Positions 44,071 to 52,962 of a stretch of 64,000 bases of DNA are shown here, in pieces. The stretch spans positions 62,001-126,000 of the forward strand of contig JBAROV010000224.1 in NCBI GenBank assembly GCA_049642465.1, read 5' to 3'. Numbering within the stretch: position 1 is the first letter of the stretch; the number at the start of each line of letters is the position of its first letter. This stretch comes from CAWDPQ01 sp049642465. GTDB taxonomy: Bacteria > Acidobacteriota > Vicinamibacteria > Vicinamibacterales > 2-12-FULL-66-21. Made by a program: the position numbers and the translations under genes. The notes under the pieces are model-generated. The model ran no database searches. It was not told the DNA's origin and saw only the letters and a program-made list of their open reading frames with translations.

Positions 44071-44170
44071 TTTTATTAGTGCTCGCGGGGCCCCACCCCC
44101 GCTCGCTCTCGCTTGGCGGTCGGCCTCTGGCCGACTTTCCTCCGGCGCCTCGCTCGGGCCGCAGGCGCTT
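44071..44170. repeat. Palindromic element, copy C
   Basis: TTATTAGTGCTCGCGGGGCC at one end and CCGCAGGCGCTT at the other. Inner hairpin GTCGGCCTCTGGCCGAC (7-bp stem) plus the GCGGGG/CCCCGC stem. It lies after the polyprenyl synthase gene, directly followed by copy D. Confidence 0.85.
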
Positions 44171-44266
44171 ATCAGTGCTCGCGGGGCCCCACCCCCGCTC
44201 GCTCTCGCTCGGCGGTCGGCCTCCGGCCGACTTTCCTCCGGCGCCTCGCTCGGGCCGCAGGCGCTT
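44171..44266. repeat. Palindromic element, copy D
   Basis: Head-to-tail with copy C and more than 90% identical by eye, with hairpin GTCGGCCTCCGGCCGAC. It ends 31 bases before the ligA ATG. Confidence 0.85.
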
Positions 44267-44297
44267 TCCCTGGCGCTCTCTCCGGAATCCCGATTGA

Positions 44298-46346
44298 ATG
44301 GACCCTCTCACTGAAATCCAGCGGCTGCGTGAGCAGATCCGCCACCACGAAGAGCAGTACTACATCCACAACGCGCCGGAGATCTCCGATGCCGAATTCG
44401 ATCGTTTGCTGCACGAACTCGAACGGCTGGAGGCGGCGCATCCGGATCTGGTCACGCCCGACTCCCCGACGCAGCGTGTCGCCGGGCGTCCGACCGATGC
44501 TTTTCCGACCGTCGAGCATCTGGTGCCAATGCTCAGCCTCGACAACGCGTACGACGAGGACGATCTGCGCGCATTTGACGAGCGTTTGAGAAGAGGGGCG
44601 AGCCTGGGTGACGCACCTGTGCCGTACGTCACCGAATTGAAGATTGACGGCTTGAGCATCGCGCTCACCTACGAGCACGGCGTCCTCGTTCGAGGCGCCA
44701 CGCGAGGCGACGGAGTGCGCGGCGAGGACGTGACGCCAAACGTGCGCACCATACGTGCGATCCCGCTGGCGCTTCGAGGAGCGCCCCAGGGTCGGATTGA
44801 GGTTCGCGGCGAGGTATATCTGCCCCGTGCGTCATTCGAGCGCATCAACCGCCAGCGAGAGGAAGAAGGCGAGCCGCTCTTTGCCAATCCTCGAAATGCA
44901 GCAGCGGGGACGATGCGAAACCTCGAGCCCGGATTGGTGGCGCGTCGACGGCTGTCCGCATTCACCTATCAGCTTGTCTTTGGCGCGAACGTGCCCGACG
45001 CGCCGAACACCCACTTCGAGACGTTGACCACGATGAGGCGCTGGGGACTTCCGGTCGAGTCGCACTATCAGGCCTGTCAGGGGATTTCCGAAGTCATCGA
45101 GTTCTGCCGCACCTGGGCCGACAAACGGCGCCTGCTCGACTTCGACACCGACGGCGTTGTGATCAAGCTGGACGACCTCGCGCTCAGAACCCGGCTCGGT
45201 TCCACGGCAAAGTTTCCGCGGTGGGCGACCGCTTTCAAGTTTCCCGCTGAACAAGCCCATACCAGGCTGCTTCGCATCGATGTGAATGTGGGCCGCACGG
45301 GGGCCAACACACCCTACGCCGTGCTGGAGCCGGTGTTTGTCGCCGGATCCACGATTTCGATGGCGACATTGCACAATGCCGAGGACATTGCGCGAAAAGA
45401 TTTCCGCGAAGGGGACACAGTTGTCATCGAGAAGGCCGGCGATGTCATTCCTCGCGTCGTGGCTCCCGTGCTGAGTCTCCGGCCCGCCGATGCAAAGCCG
45501 TGGCTCATGCCGACGACGTGCCGGGAGTGCGGGAGTGAGCTCCACCGCGATGAAGAGGAGGTCGTCTGGCGCTGCGAAAACACGTCGTGCCCCGCAAGAC
45601 TGCGCAGGGGGCTCGAACATTTCGCCTCGCGCAGCGCCATGAATATCGAGGGGCTGGGGGAGTCGCTCGTCGATCAATTAATCGAGCAGGGACTGGTGCA
45701 CGATTTTGGCGATCTGTATCACCTGGCCGCATCACAGCTCGAGAACCTCGTCGTGACGCCGCGGGCGCCTCGATCCGATCGTGCCGTGCCGCGAAAGCTC
45801 GGCAAGGTGGGCAGGAACGTGGTCGAGCAAATCGAGCGGAGCAAAAGCAATGACCTGTCGCGTCTCGTCTACGGGCTGGGGATTCGACATGTCGGGGAGA
45901 AGGTGGCCGGCACCCTTGCGCGGCATTTCCGGACCATGGACGCCATCCTGGACGCGCCGCTCCAACGGCTTCAGACGGCGCCGGAGATTGGGCCGGTCGT
46001 CGCCGAGTCCGTGCGGAGCTTCGCCGACGAGCCGAGAAACCGCGCACTGGTGGCAAAGCTCGCCGACGCAGGCGTCAATATGACGAGCCAGCAGCCGGAG
46101 CCGGGGTTGGCGGGAGGGGGTCCGCTGGCGGGGAAGACGTTCGTTTTGACCGGCACGCTCGCGCAAATGAGCCGCGAAGAGGCCGAAGCGGCCATTGCGC
46201 GCCTCGGCGGGAAAGTTTCGGGGTCGGTGAGCCGAAAGACGTCTTATCTGGTGGTGGGTGCCGATGCCGGAAGCAAGCTGGAAAAAGCCCGGGGGCTGGG
46301 TGTGGCAATCCTGACCGAAGAAGAATTCAGGGCGCTTATAATTTAG
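44298..46346 (+). CDS. ligA: NAD-dependent DNA ligase
   Basis: The 682-residue protein has the full LigA order: Ia domain, adenylation domain with ELKIDGLS (Lys115 is the AMP-accepting lysine), OB fold, four-cysteine zinc finger (CRECGSEL, CENTSCPARL), HhH domain (GIRHVGEKVAG) and a BRCT domain (residues 595-682). It seals nicks in replication with NAD as cofactor. The length is normal. No clear Shine-Dalgarno is visible behind element D. Confidence 0.93.
   Translation: MDPLTEIQRLREQIRHHEEQYYIHNAPEISDAEFDRLLHELERLEAAHPDLVTPDSPTQRVAGRPTDAFPTVEHLVPMLSLDNAYDEDDLRAFDERLRRGASLGDAPVPYVTELKIDGLSIALTYEHGVLVRGATRGDGVRGEDVTPNVRTIRAIPLALRGAPQGRIEVRGEVYLPRASFERINRQREEEGEPLFANPRNAAAGTMRNLEPGLVARRRLSAFTYQLVFGANVPDAPNTHFETLTTMRRWGLPVESHYQACQGISEVIEFCRTWADKRRLLDFDTDGVVIKLDDLALRTRLGSTAKFPRWATAFKFPAEQAHTRLLRIDVNVGRTGANTPYAVLEPVFVAGSTISMATLHNAEDIARKDFREGDTVVIEKAGDVIPRVVAPVLSLRPADAKPWLMPTTCRECGSELHRDEEEVVWRCENTSCPARLRRGLEHFASRSAMNIEGLGESLVDQLIEQGLVHDFGDLYHLAASQLENLVVTPRAPRSDRAVPRKLGKVGRNVVEQIERSKSNDLSRLVYGLGIRHVGEKVAGTLARHFRTMDAILDAPLQRLQTAPEIGPVVAESVRSFADEPRNRALVAKLADAGVNMTSQQPEPGLAGGGPLAGKTFVLTGTLAQMSREEAEAAIARLGGKVSGSVSRKTSYLVVGADAGSKLEKARGLGVAILTEEEFRALII
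46336..46341 (+). promoter_or_regulatory. Putative -10 box (TATAAT) for the HtrA operon
   Basis: A perfect TATAAT in the last codons of ligA, 36 bases before the htrA start; the weak -35 is CTGACC at 46311-46316 (19-base spacer). Confidence 0.35.
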
Positions 46347-46347
46347 C

Positions 46348-46377
46348 TGGAAGCCGGAAACTGGAAGCTGGAAGCTG
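46348..46377. repeat. GCTGGAAGCCGG-type word repeat
   Basis: Three tandem words (AGCTGGAAGCCGGAAACTGG and on) occupy the ligA/htrA gap and end at the htrA ATG. It is the reverse complement of the word at 21,524-21,600. Confidence 0.65.
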
Positions 46378-47865
46378 ATGCGCCGTTTCACGATTCTCAC
46401 CGTCACGCTCGTGGCTCTCGTGGCGTTCCTTGTCGGGCTGATTATTGCCGGCGAGTTCACGCCCGGTCCCGTCGTCTCGACCGCGTCGGGCCCCGCACCG
46501 GTCGGTGCGCTCGCTGGCAGAACGCCGGCGCGCGCGGCCGGGCCGTCGGTCGTGAACTTTGCGGATATCGCCGAACGCATCAATGCGGCGGTTGTCAACG
46601 TCGACGCCACTTCCTCGAAAACGCCGCGCGACCCGCGATTCAGGCGCGCTCCGGACGATTTGGATGCGCCGCGTGAGTTCGACGGTCCCCGACAGGGTTC
46701 CGGCAGCGGATTTCTCATCGATCGCGACGGGTTCATCCTGACGAACTTCCACGTCATCGACGGCGCCGAACGGATTACCGTGACGCTGGCTGATGGGCGT
46801 GCGTTCCGCGGGGAGGTTGTCGGCACCGACCCGGCCATTGACGTGGCGCTCCTTCGGATTCCCGGCTCTCCGGATCTCCCCGAGGCCCCACTCGGAAACT
46901 CAGACAGCTTGCGTGTGGGCGAGTGGGTCTGTGCGATCGGCAATCCACTTGGCTACGTCCATTCCGTCACCGTGGGCGTGGTCAGTTTCATCGGGCGCAA
47001 ATTGTTCGACGTCAGCCTCGACGATTACATCCAAACTGACGCCGCCATCAATTTCGGCAACAGTGGCGGACCACTCATCAACTCAGCCGGCGAGGTCATC
47101 GGCATCAACTCGGCGATCAGCTCGCGTGCGAGCAACATTGGGTTTGCCGTGCCGATCAATCAGGCGGTCGCGATTCTCCCGCAGCTGAAAACGCGAGGAC
47201 GTGTTTCGCGCGGATATATCGGCGTGTACCTGACGGATGTGACCCCGGCCCTGCAGCGTTCGCTCGGCCTCAGCGTCTCGCATGGCGCCATGGTCCAGGA
47301 CGTCAGCGCGACGTCTCCCGCCGAGCGCGCCGGTCTTCGTGCCTACGACGTCATCGTCGAAGTGGACGGTCGTGAGGTGATGAGCAACGAGGAGTTGATT
47401 CGTGACATCTCCGCACGACAGCCCGGTACCGTCGTGCGTCTCGCCATCCTTCGCGAGGGACATCGCCAGGCGCTGGCCGTGAAGCTCGCGGAACGCCCGA
47501 GTCGCGACGAAGCAGATGCGTCGGATACGCTCGGCAATCGTCCGCGCCCGCGCGAAACAGATCCGCCGACCGAGCGTTCGATTGGACTGACCGTGCGCGA
47601 GCTGGATCGAAATTTCGTGGGGCGCGCGGAAATCCCGCAAACGGTGCAAGGCGTCGTGATCTCGCGCGTCGATCCCACGGGCGCAGGGTTCCAGGCCCTT
47701 CTCCGCCGCGGCATCGTCATCATGGAGATCAACCGGCGGCCGGTGCGGTCGGTCAGCGACTACGAACGGGCGGTGGCTGCCGCGCGTCCGGGCGATGTGC
47801 TCGCGCTCTATGTGTACGATCCCACCGTGGCTCAGAAATCCCTTGTTACGGTGACTGTTGAATGA
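46378..47865 (+). CDS. HtrA/Deg-type periplasmic serine protease
   Basis: The 495-residue protein has an N-terminal membrane anchor (TILTVTLVALVAFLVGLI). The trypsin-like domain has His125 (TNFHVID), Asp155 (AIDVALLR) and Ser229 in GNSGGPL. Two PDZ domains follow (about 290-375 and 400-490). It degrades misfolded envelope proteins. Its stop overlaps the start of the NtrC-like regulator as ATGA, a coupled pair that suggests stress control of the operon. Confidence 0.9.
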   Translation: MRRFTILTVTLVALVAFLVGLIIAGEFTPGPVVSTASGPAPVGALAGRTPARAAGPSVVNFADIAERINAAVVNVDATSSKTPRDPRFRRAPDDLDAPREFDGPRQGSGSGFLIDRDGFILTNFHVIDGAERITVTLADGRAFRGEVVGTDPAIDVALLRIPGSPDLPEAPLGNSDSLRVGEWVCAIGNPLGYVHSVTVGVVSFIGRKLFDVSLDDYIQTDAAINFGNSGGPLINSAGEVIGINSAISSRASNIGFAVPINQAVAILPQLKTRGRVSRGYIGVYLTDVTPALQRSLGLSVSHGAMVQDVSATSPAERAGLRAYDVIVEVDGREVMSNEELIRDISARQPGTVVRLAILREGHRQALAVKLAERPSRDEADASDTLGNRPRPRETDPPTERSIGLTVRELDRNFVGRAEIPQTVQGVVISRVDPTGAGFQALLRRGIVIMEINRRPVRSVSDYERAVAAARPGDVLALYVYDPTVAQKSLVTVTVE

Positions 47866-49229
47866 AATCTCGGATTCTCGTCATCGACGATGAGGCGGAG
47901 ATCCGCCGATCCGTGCGGATGATTCTGGAGTACGAAGGATACGACGTGATTGAGGCGTCGAGCGGTCCCGAAGGCATCACGCTGACCGAAAAAGAGTCGC
48001 CCGATCTGATCTTCCTCGACGTGAAAATGCCTGGCATGGACGGGCTCGAAACGCTCCAGCGGATCAAGGCGGCCAACGACGCGACTCCTGTCGTCATCAT
48101 CTCAGGACATGGGACCGTCAGCACCGCGGTTGAGGCCACCAAAGCGGGCGCGTTTGACTTCATCGAGAAGCCGCTGGCCAGCGAGCGCGTGCTCGTGACG
48201 ATTCGCAACGCGCTCGATCAGACCCGCCTCGTCGACGAGAACCGGACGCTCCGCCGCGCGGCGGAATCCCGCCACCAGATGGTGGGCGAGAGCCCGGCGC
48301 TGCGCCAGGTATGGGACGCCGTCAAACGCGCGGCGCCGACAAACGCGACGGTGCTGCTGCTCGGCGAAAGTGGTGTGGGAAAGGAACTCGTGGCGCGTTC
48401 CATCCACCGCAACAGTTTGCGGAGCCGCGAGCGCTTCGTCCAGGTGAATTGCGCTGCGATTCCCGAGGAACTGATCGAGTCAGAGCTGTTCGGTCACGAG
48501 AAGGGTTCGTTTACCGGCGCGACCGAGAAGCAGATCGGCAAGTTCGAGCAGGCGGATCGCGGAACGATCTTCCTCGACGAAGTCGGCGACATGAGCGCGA
48601 AGACCCAGGCGAAGGTGCTGCGCGTGTTGCAGGAGGGGGAAGTCGAACGGCTCGGATCGGCACGCACGATCAAGGTCGATGTTCGCGTCATTGCCGCGAC
48701 CAACAAGGATCTCGAGCAGGAAATCGAGAAGGGCACGTTTCGCGAGGATCTCTACTTCCGACTGAGCGTTGTCCCGATTCGCGTCCCGCCGCTGCGCGAT
48801 CGCCGTGAAGACATCCCGTTGCTCGTCCGGCACTTCGCGGATTTGTTCAGCCGCGACAACAATCGAAAGCCGCCGCGTTTCACGACCGGTGCCATTGAAT
48901 TTCTGCAGCGGGCTCGCTGGAAGGGGAACGTTCGCGAGCTGAAAAACACCGTCGAACGTCTGATCATCATGACGCCTGGTGACATGGTCGACACGGACGA
49001 TCTGCGCGATGTGGTCCGGCTTGAACCCAAGCCTCAGGCGACCGATAATGAGAAGAACCCCAACACGCTGCGCGAGTTCAAGGAATCCGCCGAGCGCGCG
49101 TTTCTCGTCGGCAAGCTTCGCGAGAACAACTGGAACATCTCGAAGACGGCCGAGGTGATCGGCACCCCGCGAAGCAACTTGTATAAGAAACTCGAACAGT
49201 ACGGGATCAAACAGGAAGGTGACGGTTAG
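47862..49229 (+). CDS. NtrC-type sigma-54 response regulator
   Basis: The 455-residue protein has a receiver domain (phospho-acceptor Asp53 in IFLDVKMPG, acidic DD at 9-10), AAA+ domain (Walker A GESGVGKE at 168-175, GSFTGA loop at 215-220, Walker B TIFLDEVGD) and a C-terminal Fis-type HTH (WNISKTAEVIGTPRSNLYKK). It activates sigma-54 RNA polymerase when phosphorylated. The cognate histidine kinase is not in the window. The target is unknown; the coupled HtrA gene suggests envelope stress. Confidence 0.9.
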   Translation: MKSRILVIDDEAEIRRSVRMILEYEGYDVIEASSGPEGITLTEKESPDLIFLDVKMPGMDGLETLQRIKAANDATPVVIISGHGTVSTAVEATKAGAFDFIEKPLASERVLVTIRNALDQTRLVDENRTLRRAAESRHQMVGESPALRQVWDAVKRAAPTNATVLLLGESGVGKELVARSIHRNSLRSRERFVQVNCAAIPEELIESELFGHEKGSFTGATEKQIGKFEQADRGTIFLDEVGDMSAKTQAKVLRVLQEGEVERLGSARTIKVDVRVIAATNKDLEQEIEKGTFREDLYFRLSVVPIRVPPLRDRREDIPLLVRHFADLFSRDNNRKPPRFTTGAIEFLQRARWKGNVRELKNTVERLIIMTPGDMVDTDDLRDVVRLEPKPQATDNEKNPNTLREFKESAERAFLVGKLRENNWNISKTAEVIGTPRSNLYKKLEQYGIKQEGDG

Positions 49230-49231
49230 AC

Positions 49232-49705
49232 GCAGCAGACCAGACGATCGCCCCTTCGACTCGCCCCTTAGGGGCTCGCTCAGGGCAGGCCGCTTCGGAT
49301 TTGAGGCGACCTGTCCCGAGCGAACCTCGAAGAGGTGAGTCGAGGGAGAGGAAAGTCCGAACTCCGAAGGACAGTGCGCCGGGTAACGCCCGGTCAGGGT
49401 GACCTGAAGGAAAGTGGCACAGAAAACACACAGCTGACGCAGCGCGGCGCGTTTGGCGCCGCGTCGCAAGCAATGGTGAAAAGGTGCGGTAAGAGCGCAC
49501 CGCGCTCGTGGCAACACGGGTGGCAGGCAAAACCCCGCATGGAGCAAGGCCAAATAGGGGAGCGTTTCAGGATGGTCCGTCCGTAGCTCCCGGGTAGGCC
49601 GCTTGATCCCGCCAGCAATGGCGGGGCTAGAGGAATGGTTGTCACCTCGCCGGAGCCCCGAAAGGGGCGAAGGCGGGGAACAGAATTCGGCTTACGGTCT
49701 GCTGC
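49232..49705 (+). ncRNA. rnpB: RNase P RNA (bacterial type A-like)
   Basis: The 5' GCAGCAGACC pairs with the 3' GGTCTGCTGC (P1). Conserved core elements are GAGGAAAGTCC and ACAGAA (P4), CGAACTCCGAAGGACAG, a GGTAA loop, GCAATGGTGAAAAGGTGCGGTAAGAG, CACGGGTGGCAGGCAAA, GGAATGGTTGTCACC and ACAGAATTCGGCTTAC. The RNA cleaves the 5' leader of pre-tRNAs. At about 474 nucleotides it is longer than usual. The extra length is at P3 (49,251-49,335), where a palindromic repeat seems inserted. The gene starts 2 bases after the regulator stop. Confidence 0.95.
49251..49335. repeat. Palindromic repeat within helix P3 of rnpB
   Basis: CCCCTTCGACTCG and GGCTCGCTCAGGGCAGG pair with CCTGTCCCGAGCGAACC and TCGAAGAGG, with few mismatches. 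A second hairpin GCCCCTTAGGGGC sits in the 5' arm. The CTTCGACTCGCTCAGG word is of dispersed-repeat type. Confidence 0.65.
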
Positions 49706-49716
49706 GCTTTTTATTA
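49706..49716 (+). terminator. T-run after rnpB P1
   Basis: GCTTTTTATT follows the P1 helix closing strand and can end rnpB transcription. Confidence 0.5.
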
Positions 49717-49721
49717 AATGG

Positions 49722-49762
49722 ACGTCCCGTCCTCCCGACCTCCCGTCCTCCCGTCCTCCCGT
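49722..49762. repeat. CGTCCTCCCG word repeat
   Basis: Five tandem CGTCCTCCC/CGACCTCCC words lie between rnpB and the SDR gene. The same word family is present at 11.6, 39.0 and 61.3 kb. Confidence 0.7.
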
Positions 49763-49781
49763 TCTGATAACGTAGAGCCCC

Positions 49782-50735
49782 ATGGCTCACTACCTTGTCA
49801 CGGGCGGCGCGGGCTTCATCGGATCTCACCTCACAGAAGAACTGGTTCGACGCGGACATCGCGTGCGTGTCGCGGACTCTCTCATTACCGGAAAACGGAG
49901 CAATGTCGCCCATTTGCCGGAGGTTGAGTTCCTCGAGGGAGATCTGGCCGATCTCGAGTTCGCGCAGCGCGCAGCCGTCGGCTGCGAGTTCGTCCTGCAC
50001 CAGGCGGCGATTCCCTCGGTTCCGCGATCCGTGAAGGATCCAATCTCATCGAACCGAGCCAACGTGGACGGCACGTTGAACATGCTCGTGGCGGCCAGAG
50101 ATGCCGGCGCCCGCCGGCTCGTGTTCGCCGGTTCTTCATCCGCTTATGGCAATACACCGACGTTGCCGAAACACGAGCGGATGCCGACCGGTCCGTTGTC
50201 GCCCTACGCGCTGCAGAAGGTGATCGGCGAGCAGTACCTGCAGATGTTCACGCGCCTGTACGGGCTCGAAACGGTCACCATCCGCTACTTCAACGTCTTT
50301 GGTCCGCGGCAGGATCCGTCGTCTCCTTACTCCGGCGTCATTTCGGTGTTCGCCACGGCGCTTCTTCAAAATCGTCCACCGACGATCTTCGGCAACGGCG
50401 AGCAGACGCGGGACTTCACCTATGTCGCCAACGTGGTGGACGGGGTGCTGCGCGCCTGTGAGGCGCCGAAGGCGAACGGCGAGATCATCAACGTCGCAAC
50501 CGGCGGGCGGATCTCGCTGAATCAGTTGTTCGAGACGATGAAGCGGCTCGTTGGTGCCACCGTAGAACCCGTGTACTCAGAGGCACGTGCGGGTGACGTG
50601 AGCGATTCGCAGGCCGACATCAGTCTGGCGCGGGAGATCCTTGGCTACGAACCGACCGTGACGTTCGAGGACGGACTCGCGCGCACCGTTGACTGGTACC
50701 GGACGATGGAGCCGGCGGTCAGCTCGGTACGCTAA
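49782..50735 (+). CDS. UDP-sugar 4-epimerase (extended SDR)
   Basis: The 317-residue protein has GGAGFIGSHLTEELVRRGH (NAD-binding Gly motif), FAGSSSAYG, and the catalytic YALQK (Tyr-x3-Lys) near residue 145. NVFGPRQDPSSPYSGVI and GNGEQTRDFTYV are conserved in UDP-GlcNAc or UDP-glucose 4-epimerases of WbpP type. It supplies nucleotide sugars for the surface glycan or O-antigen. The gene stands alone between rnpB and short fragments. Confidence 0.82.
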   Translation: MAHYLVTGGAGFIGSHLTEELVRRGHRVRVADSLITGKRSNVAHLPEVEFLEGDLADLEFAQRAAVGCEFVLHQAAIPSVPRSVKDPISSNRANVDGTLNMLVAARDAGARRLVFAGSSSAYGNTPTLPKHERMPTGPLSPYALQKVIGEQYLQMFTRLYGLETVTIRYFNVFGPRQDPSSPYSGVISVFATALLQNRPPTIFGNGEQTRDFTYVANVVDGVLRACEAPKANGEIINVATGGRISLNQLFETMKRLVGATVEPVYSEARAGDVSDSQADISLAREILGYEPTVTFEDGLARTVDWYRTMEPAVSSVR

Positions 50736-50746
50736 AGGAGTGTGCG

Positions 50747-50852
50747 ATGCGCGTGTGTTTGGTACATGAACGGTGTCGAGATCCTCACGGCCGCGCTGCT
50801 CGAACGAAACGTCTCGGCGAACGTTGACTGGCGCATCGTCGGCGTGAAGTAG
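50747..50852 (+). pseudogene. Possible gutted gene remnant
   Basis: A good AGGAG (50736-50740) stands six bases before ATG 50747 (MRVCLVHE), but that frame stops after 26 codons. In another frame, 50766-50852 reads MNGVEILTAALLERNVSA and then WRIVGVK, which looks like a protein C-terminus with normal codon use. A gene start and a gene end with the middle deleted is the simplest reading; it is only suggestive. Confidence 0.25.
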
Positions 50853-50870
50853 CCGATCCGTCCGAGTTCG

Positions 50871-51311
50871 ATGCCGCCGCAACGGCTTCTTTGGCGATGT
50901 CCACGGTGCGACGCGCAGTTTCTCGTCGCCAACAGCTTCCATTCCTGCGGCAGGTTCAAGCTGGATGACCTCTTCCTGCGCGCTGAGCCGCACGTCCGCC
51001 CTTTGTTCGACCGCCTGGCGGAGATGGTACGTCAGGCCGGCGACGCGAAACTGATTGCTCAGAAGTCGCGCGCCGTCTTCATGACCCGCATGCGCTTCAT
51101 CAACGTCCAGGTCCGTCGCTCGCATCTCGTCATCGGTTTCGTGATGCGCCGGCGCCCCGCGCATCCACGTTTCTGGCGCGTCGAGACGTTCTCTCCCAGA
51201 AGTCACGTCGCGTACCTGCGCGTGCATTCGATCGATGAGTTGAATGCCGACGTTCGCCGCTGGATTCGTGCGGCGCACCAGGCCGGCAGGTACGAACTCG
51301 AACGACGCTGA
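50871..51311 (+). CDS. DUF5655-like protein
   Basis: The 146-residue protein begins MPPQRLLWRCPRCDAQF. The N-terminal CPRC and later CGRF suggest a small zinc site. The rest is like DUF5655 (LRAEPHVRPLFDRLAEMVR, AVFMTRMRFINVQVRRSHL, SRSHVAYLRV-type end), a domain of unknown function often found in mobile or accessory genes. It is isolated from its neighbours, with 324 bases behind it. Confidence 0.6.
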   Translation: MPPQRLLWRCPRCDAQFLVANSFHSCGRFKLDDLFLRAEPHVRPLFDRLAEMVRQAGDAKLIAQKSRAVFMTRMRFINVQVRRSHLVIGFVMRRRPAHPRFWRVETFSPRSHVAYLRVHSIDELNADVRRWIRAAHQAGRYELERR

Positions 51312-51635
51312 GCGACTGGGGACTGACTACGCAACTGCTGGAGCGCCGTTCGAGTTGCTGATTCACCCGCGAATCTCCATTCCCGTCACCTCGCGTTGAC
51401 AATTCGCCCTGCTATTCGCCCGATCCGGATCCGCCCGTTTCAGTGCGACTGACTCCAACTCCACAGTGTTCAATCGCTTCCACTGACATCACACCACGCC
51501 AGCGATCCGGCAGGTGCCTTGCCCTATCAGGGCGCGGCTTCCGGCTGCGTTCACATAACGGAGTGGCTCGACACCTCACTTTGTTTCAGGCGCCTGCCGG
51601 AGGCCTCGTCTCAACTCAATGGATGGAGGAGTGTC
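51312..51635. other. 324-base gap with no supported gene
   Basis: No RNA gene, clear promoter or long repeat was seen. A GGAGGA at about 51,625 belongs to the next gene. Confidence 0.5.
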
Positions 51636-51959
51636 ATGCGCTGGTTCACGTGTGTTCTCGCGATCGTCTGTGTCATGTGCGCGCCGCTCGGCGCACAACA
51701 AAAGTCGGCCGGCTCCAAACCACAGGTGGCTACTGCCGCTGCGCCCGTCAACCTGAATACCGCCAGCGTCTCCGAAATCGCCACGCTCCCTGGCGTCGGT
51801 CCGAAGGCCGCTGCACGCATCGTCGAATACCGCCAGAAGAACGGCGGGTTCAAGAAGATCGAGGAATTGATGAATGTCAAAGGCGTCGGTGAAAAGAGCT
51901 TCCTGAAGCTGAAGCCACTCATCACCGTGACGGAGAAGGCCGGTGCGCCACGGCAGTAG
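51636..51959 (+). CDS. Secreted ComEA-like helix-hairpin-helix protein
   Basis: The 107-residue protein starts at ATG 51636 after GGAGGA. A signal peptide (CVLAIVCVMCAPLGAQ) precedes two HhH motifs (NLNTASVSEIATLPGVG and IEELMNVKGVGEKSF) of the ComEA type. These bind double-stranded DNA in the periplasm during uptake. It overlaps the next gene by 17 bases. Its place before pseudopilin genes suggests competence or pilus work. Confidence 0.78.
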   Translation: MRWFTCVLAIVCVMCAPLGAQQKSAGSKPQVATAAAPVNLNTASVSEIATLPGVGPKAAARIVEYRQKNGGFKKIEELMNVKGVGEKSFLKLKPLITVTEKAGAPRQ

Positions 51960-52563
51960 AGTGAAGACGCCTGTCCGCTCCTCGAGGACAGGCGCCGGCT
52001 TTTCGCTCATCGAACTGCTGTTGTGCGTGGCGATATCCGCGACGTTTCTCGGGATGGCCGTGCCCCTCGCCACGAGCGCCCTCGACGAGATGCGGACAGC
52101 GATGGCAGCGAGATACGTGGCGGGAAGGATTCTTGCGGCGCGGCTCGACGCTTTACAGCGATCGACTTGCGTCGGGTTTCAGTTCCAGGCGTCGGGGTCT
52201 GACTATTCGTTTGCCACATACGTCGACGGTAATCAAAACGGCATTCGCACCACCGAGATCGCGAGCGGCATCGATCCGATTGGCATGATGGGAGAACGGC
52301 TCGGCGATCGATTTTCGAGCGTGAGATTTGGGCTGGCCGAGTCGGTGCCGGATCTGGATGGCGTGCGTCAGCTGACAGACAGCGACGGAATCAGGGTTGG
52401 CTCGCCACGGATTCTGACGCTGAGCCCCGATGGCACCGCGTCTTCCGGCACCGTCTATATCCGCGGGAGCCGAGCCCAATACGCAGTGCGGATCCTCGGT
52501 GCCACGGCCAGAACTCGGGTGTTTCAGTATCAACGGGGAGCGGATCGATGGGTGTTGCGGTAA
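51943..52563 (+). CDS. GspH/FimT-type minor pseudopilin
   Basis: The 206-residue protein has the prepilin signature GFSLIELLLCVAISATF (cleavage before Phe, Glu5) after a short basic leader, then a FimT/GspH domain. It is a minor pilin or pseudopilin of a type IV pilus or type II secretion filament. GTG 51943 is the longest start; GTG 51961 is possible. It overlaps the PilZ gene by 16 bases. Confidence 0.76.
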   Translation: MRHGSRVKTPVRSSRTGAGFSLIELLLCVAISATFLGMAVPLATSALDEMRTAMAARYVAGRILAARLDALQRSTCVGFQFQASGSDYSFATYVDGNQNGIRTTEIASGIDPIGMMGERLGDRFSSVRFGLAESVPDLDGVRQLTDSDGIRVGSPRILTLSPDGTASSGTVYIRGSRAQYAVRILGATARTRVFQYQRGADRWVLR

Positions 52564-52880
52564 GCGAGCGCAGAGCGCACGAACGGGCGGAAGACGAATG
52601 GACGCGAACGGCTAAAGCCTCGCTCCGACCAGGTTGCCCGATATCAATCGTGAACATCAGCCGCGGCGGCGCTCTCGTCGAGGGCACACAGCCCATGCGG
52701 CCCGGGGCTCGCGTGCTCCTGCAGATCGTGACGGCGACAAACGCATTCGGACTCTCGGCCGTGGTCGTGCGGTGCGGCGTCCGCGCCCTCAGCCTGGACG
52801 ACGGGGTGATCTACCGCGGAGCGCTGCGCTTTGACGAGCGGCGCGACTGGACGCGGGAAGTGGCAACCCGGGCAGAGTAA
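52548..52880 (+). CDS. PilZ-domain protein
   Basis: The 110-residue protein carries the PilZ signature: N-terminal ERRAHER (RxxxR type) and NISRGGALVE (D/NxSxxG), which bind cyclic-di-GMP. It may control the type IV pilus or related surface motility, matching the pseudopilin directly upstream. The following regulator gene starts 82 bases later. Confidence 0.75.
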   Translation: MGVAVSERRAHERAEDEWTRTAKASLRPGCPISIVNISRGGALVEGTQPMRPGARVLLQIVTATNAFGLSAVVVRCGVRALSLDDGVIYRGALRFDERRDWTREVATRAE

Positions 52881-52962
52881 CACGTGCCCGGCGACGCGCA
52901 CGGTTCGACGACGAAACAAGGGTATCGACGACCCCGCAATCCGTGAAGCACAGAGACAATCG

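Noticed and set aside
49335..49560. Small open frames within rnpB
   Set aside because: The region is RNase P RNA by its conserved core; frames are incidental.
51312..51635. tRNA-like GTTCGAG segment
   Set aside because: No acceptor stem, anticodon arm or CCA can be formed around it.
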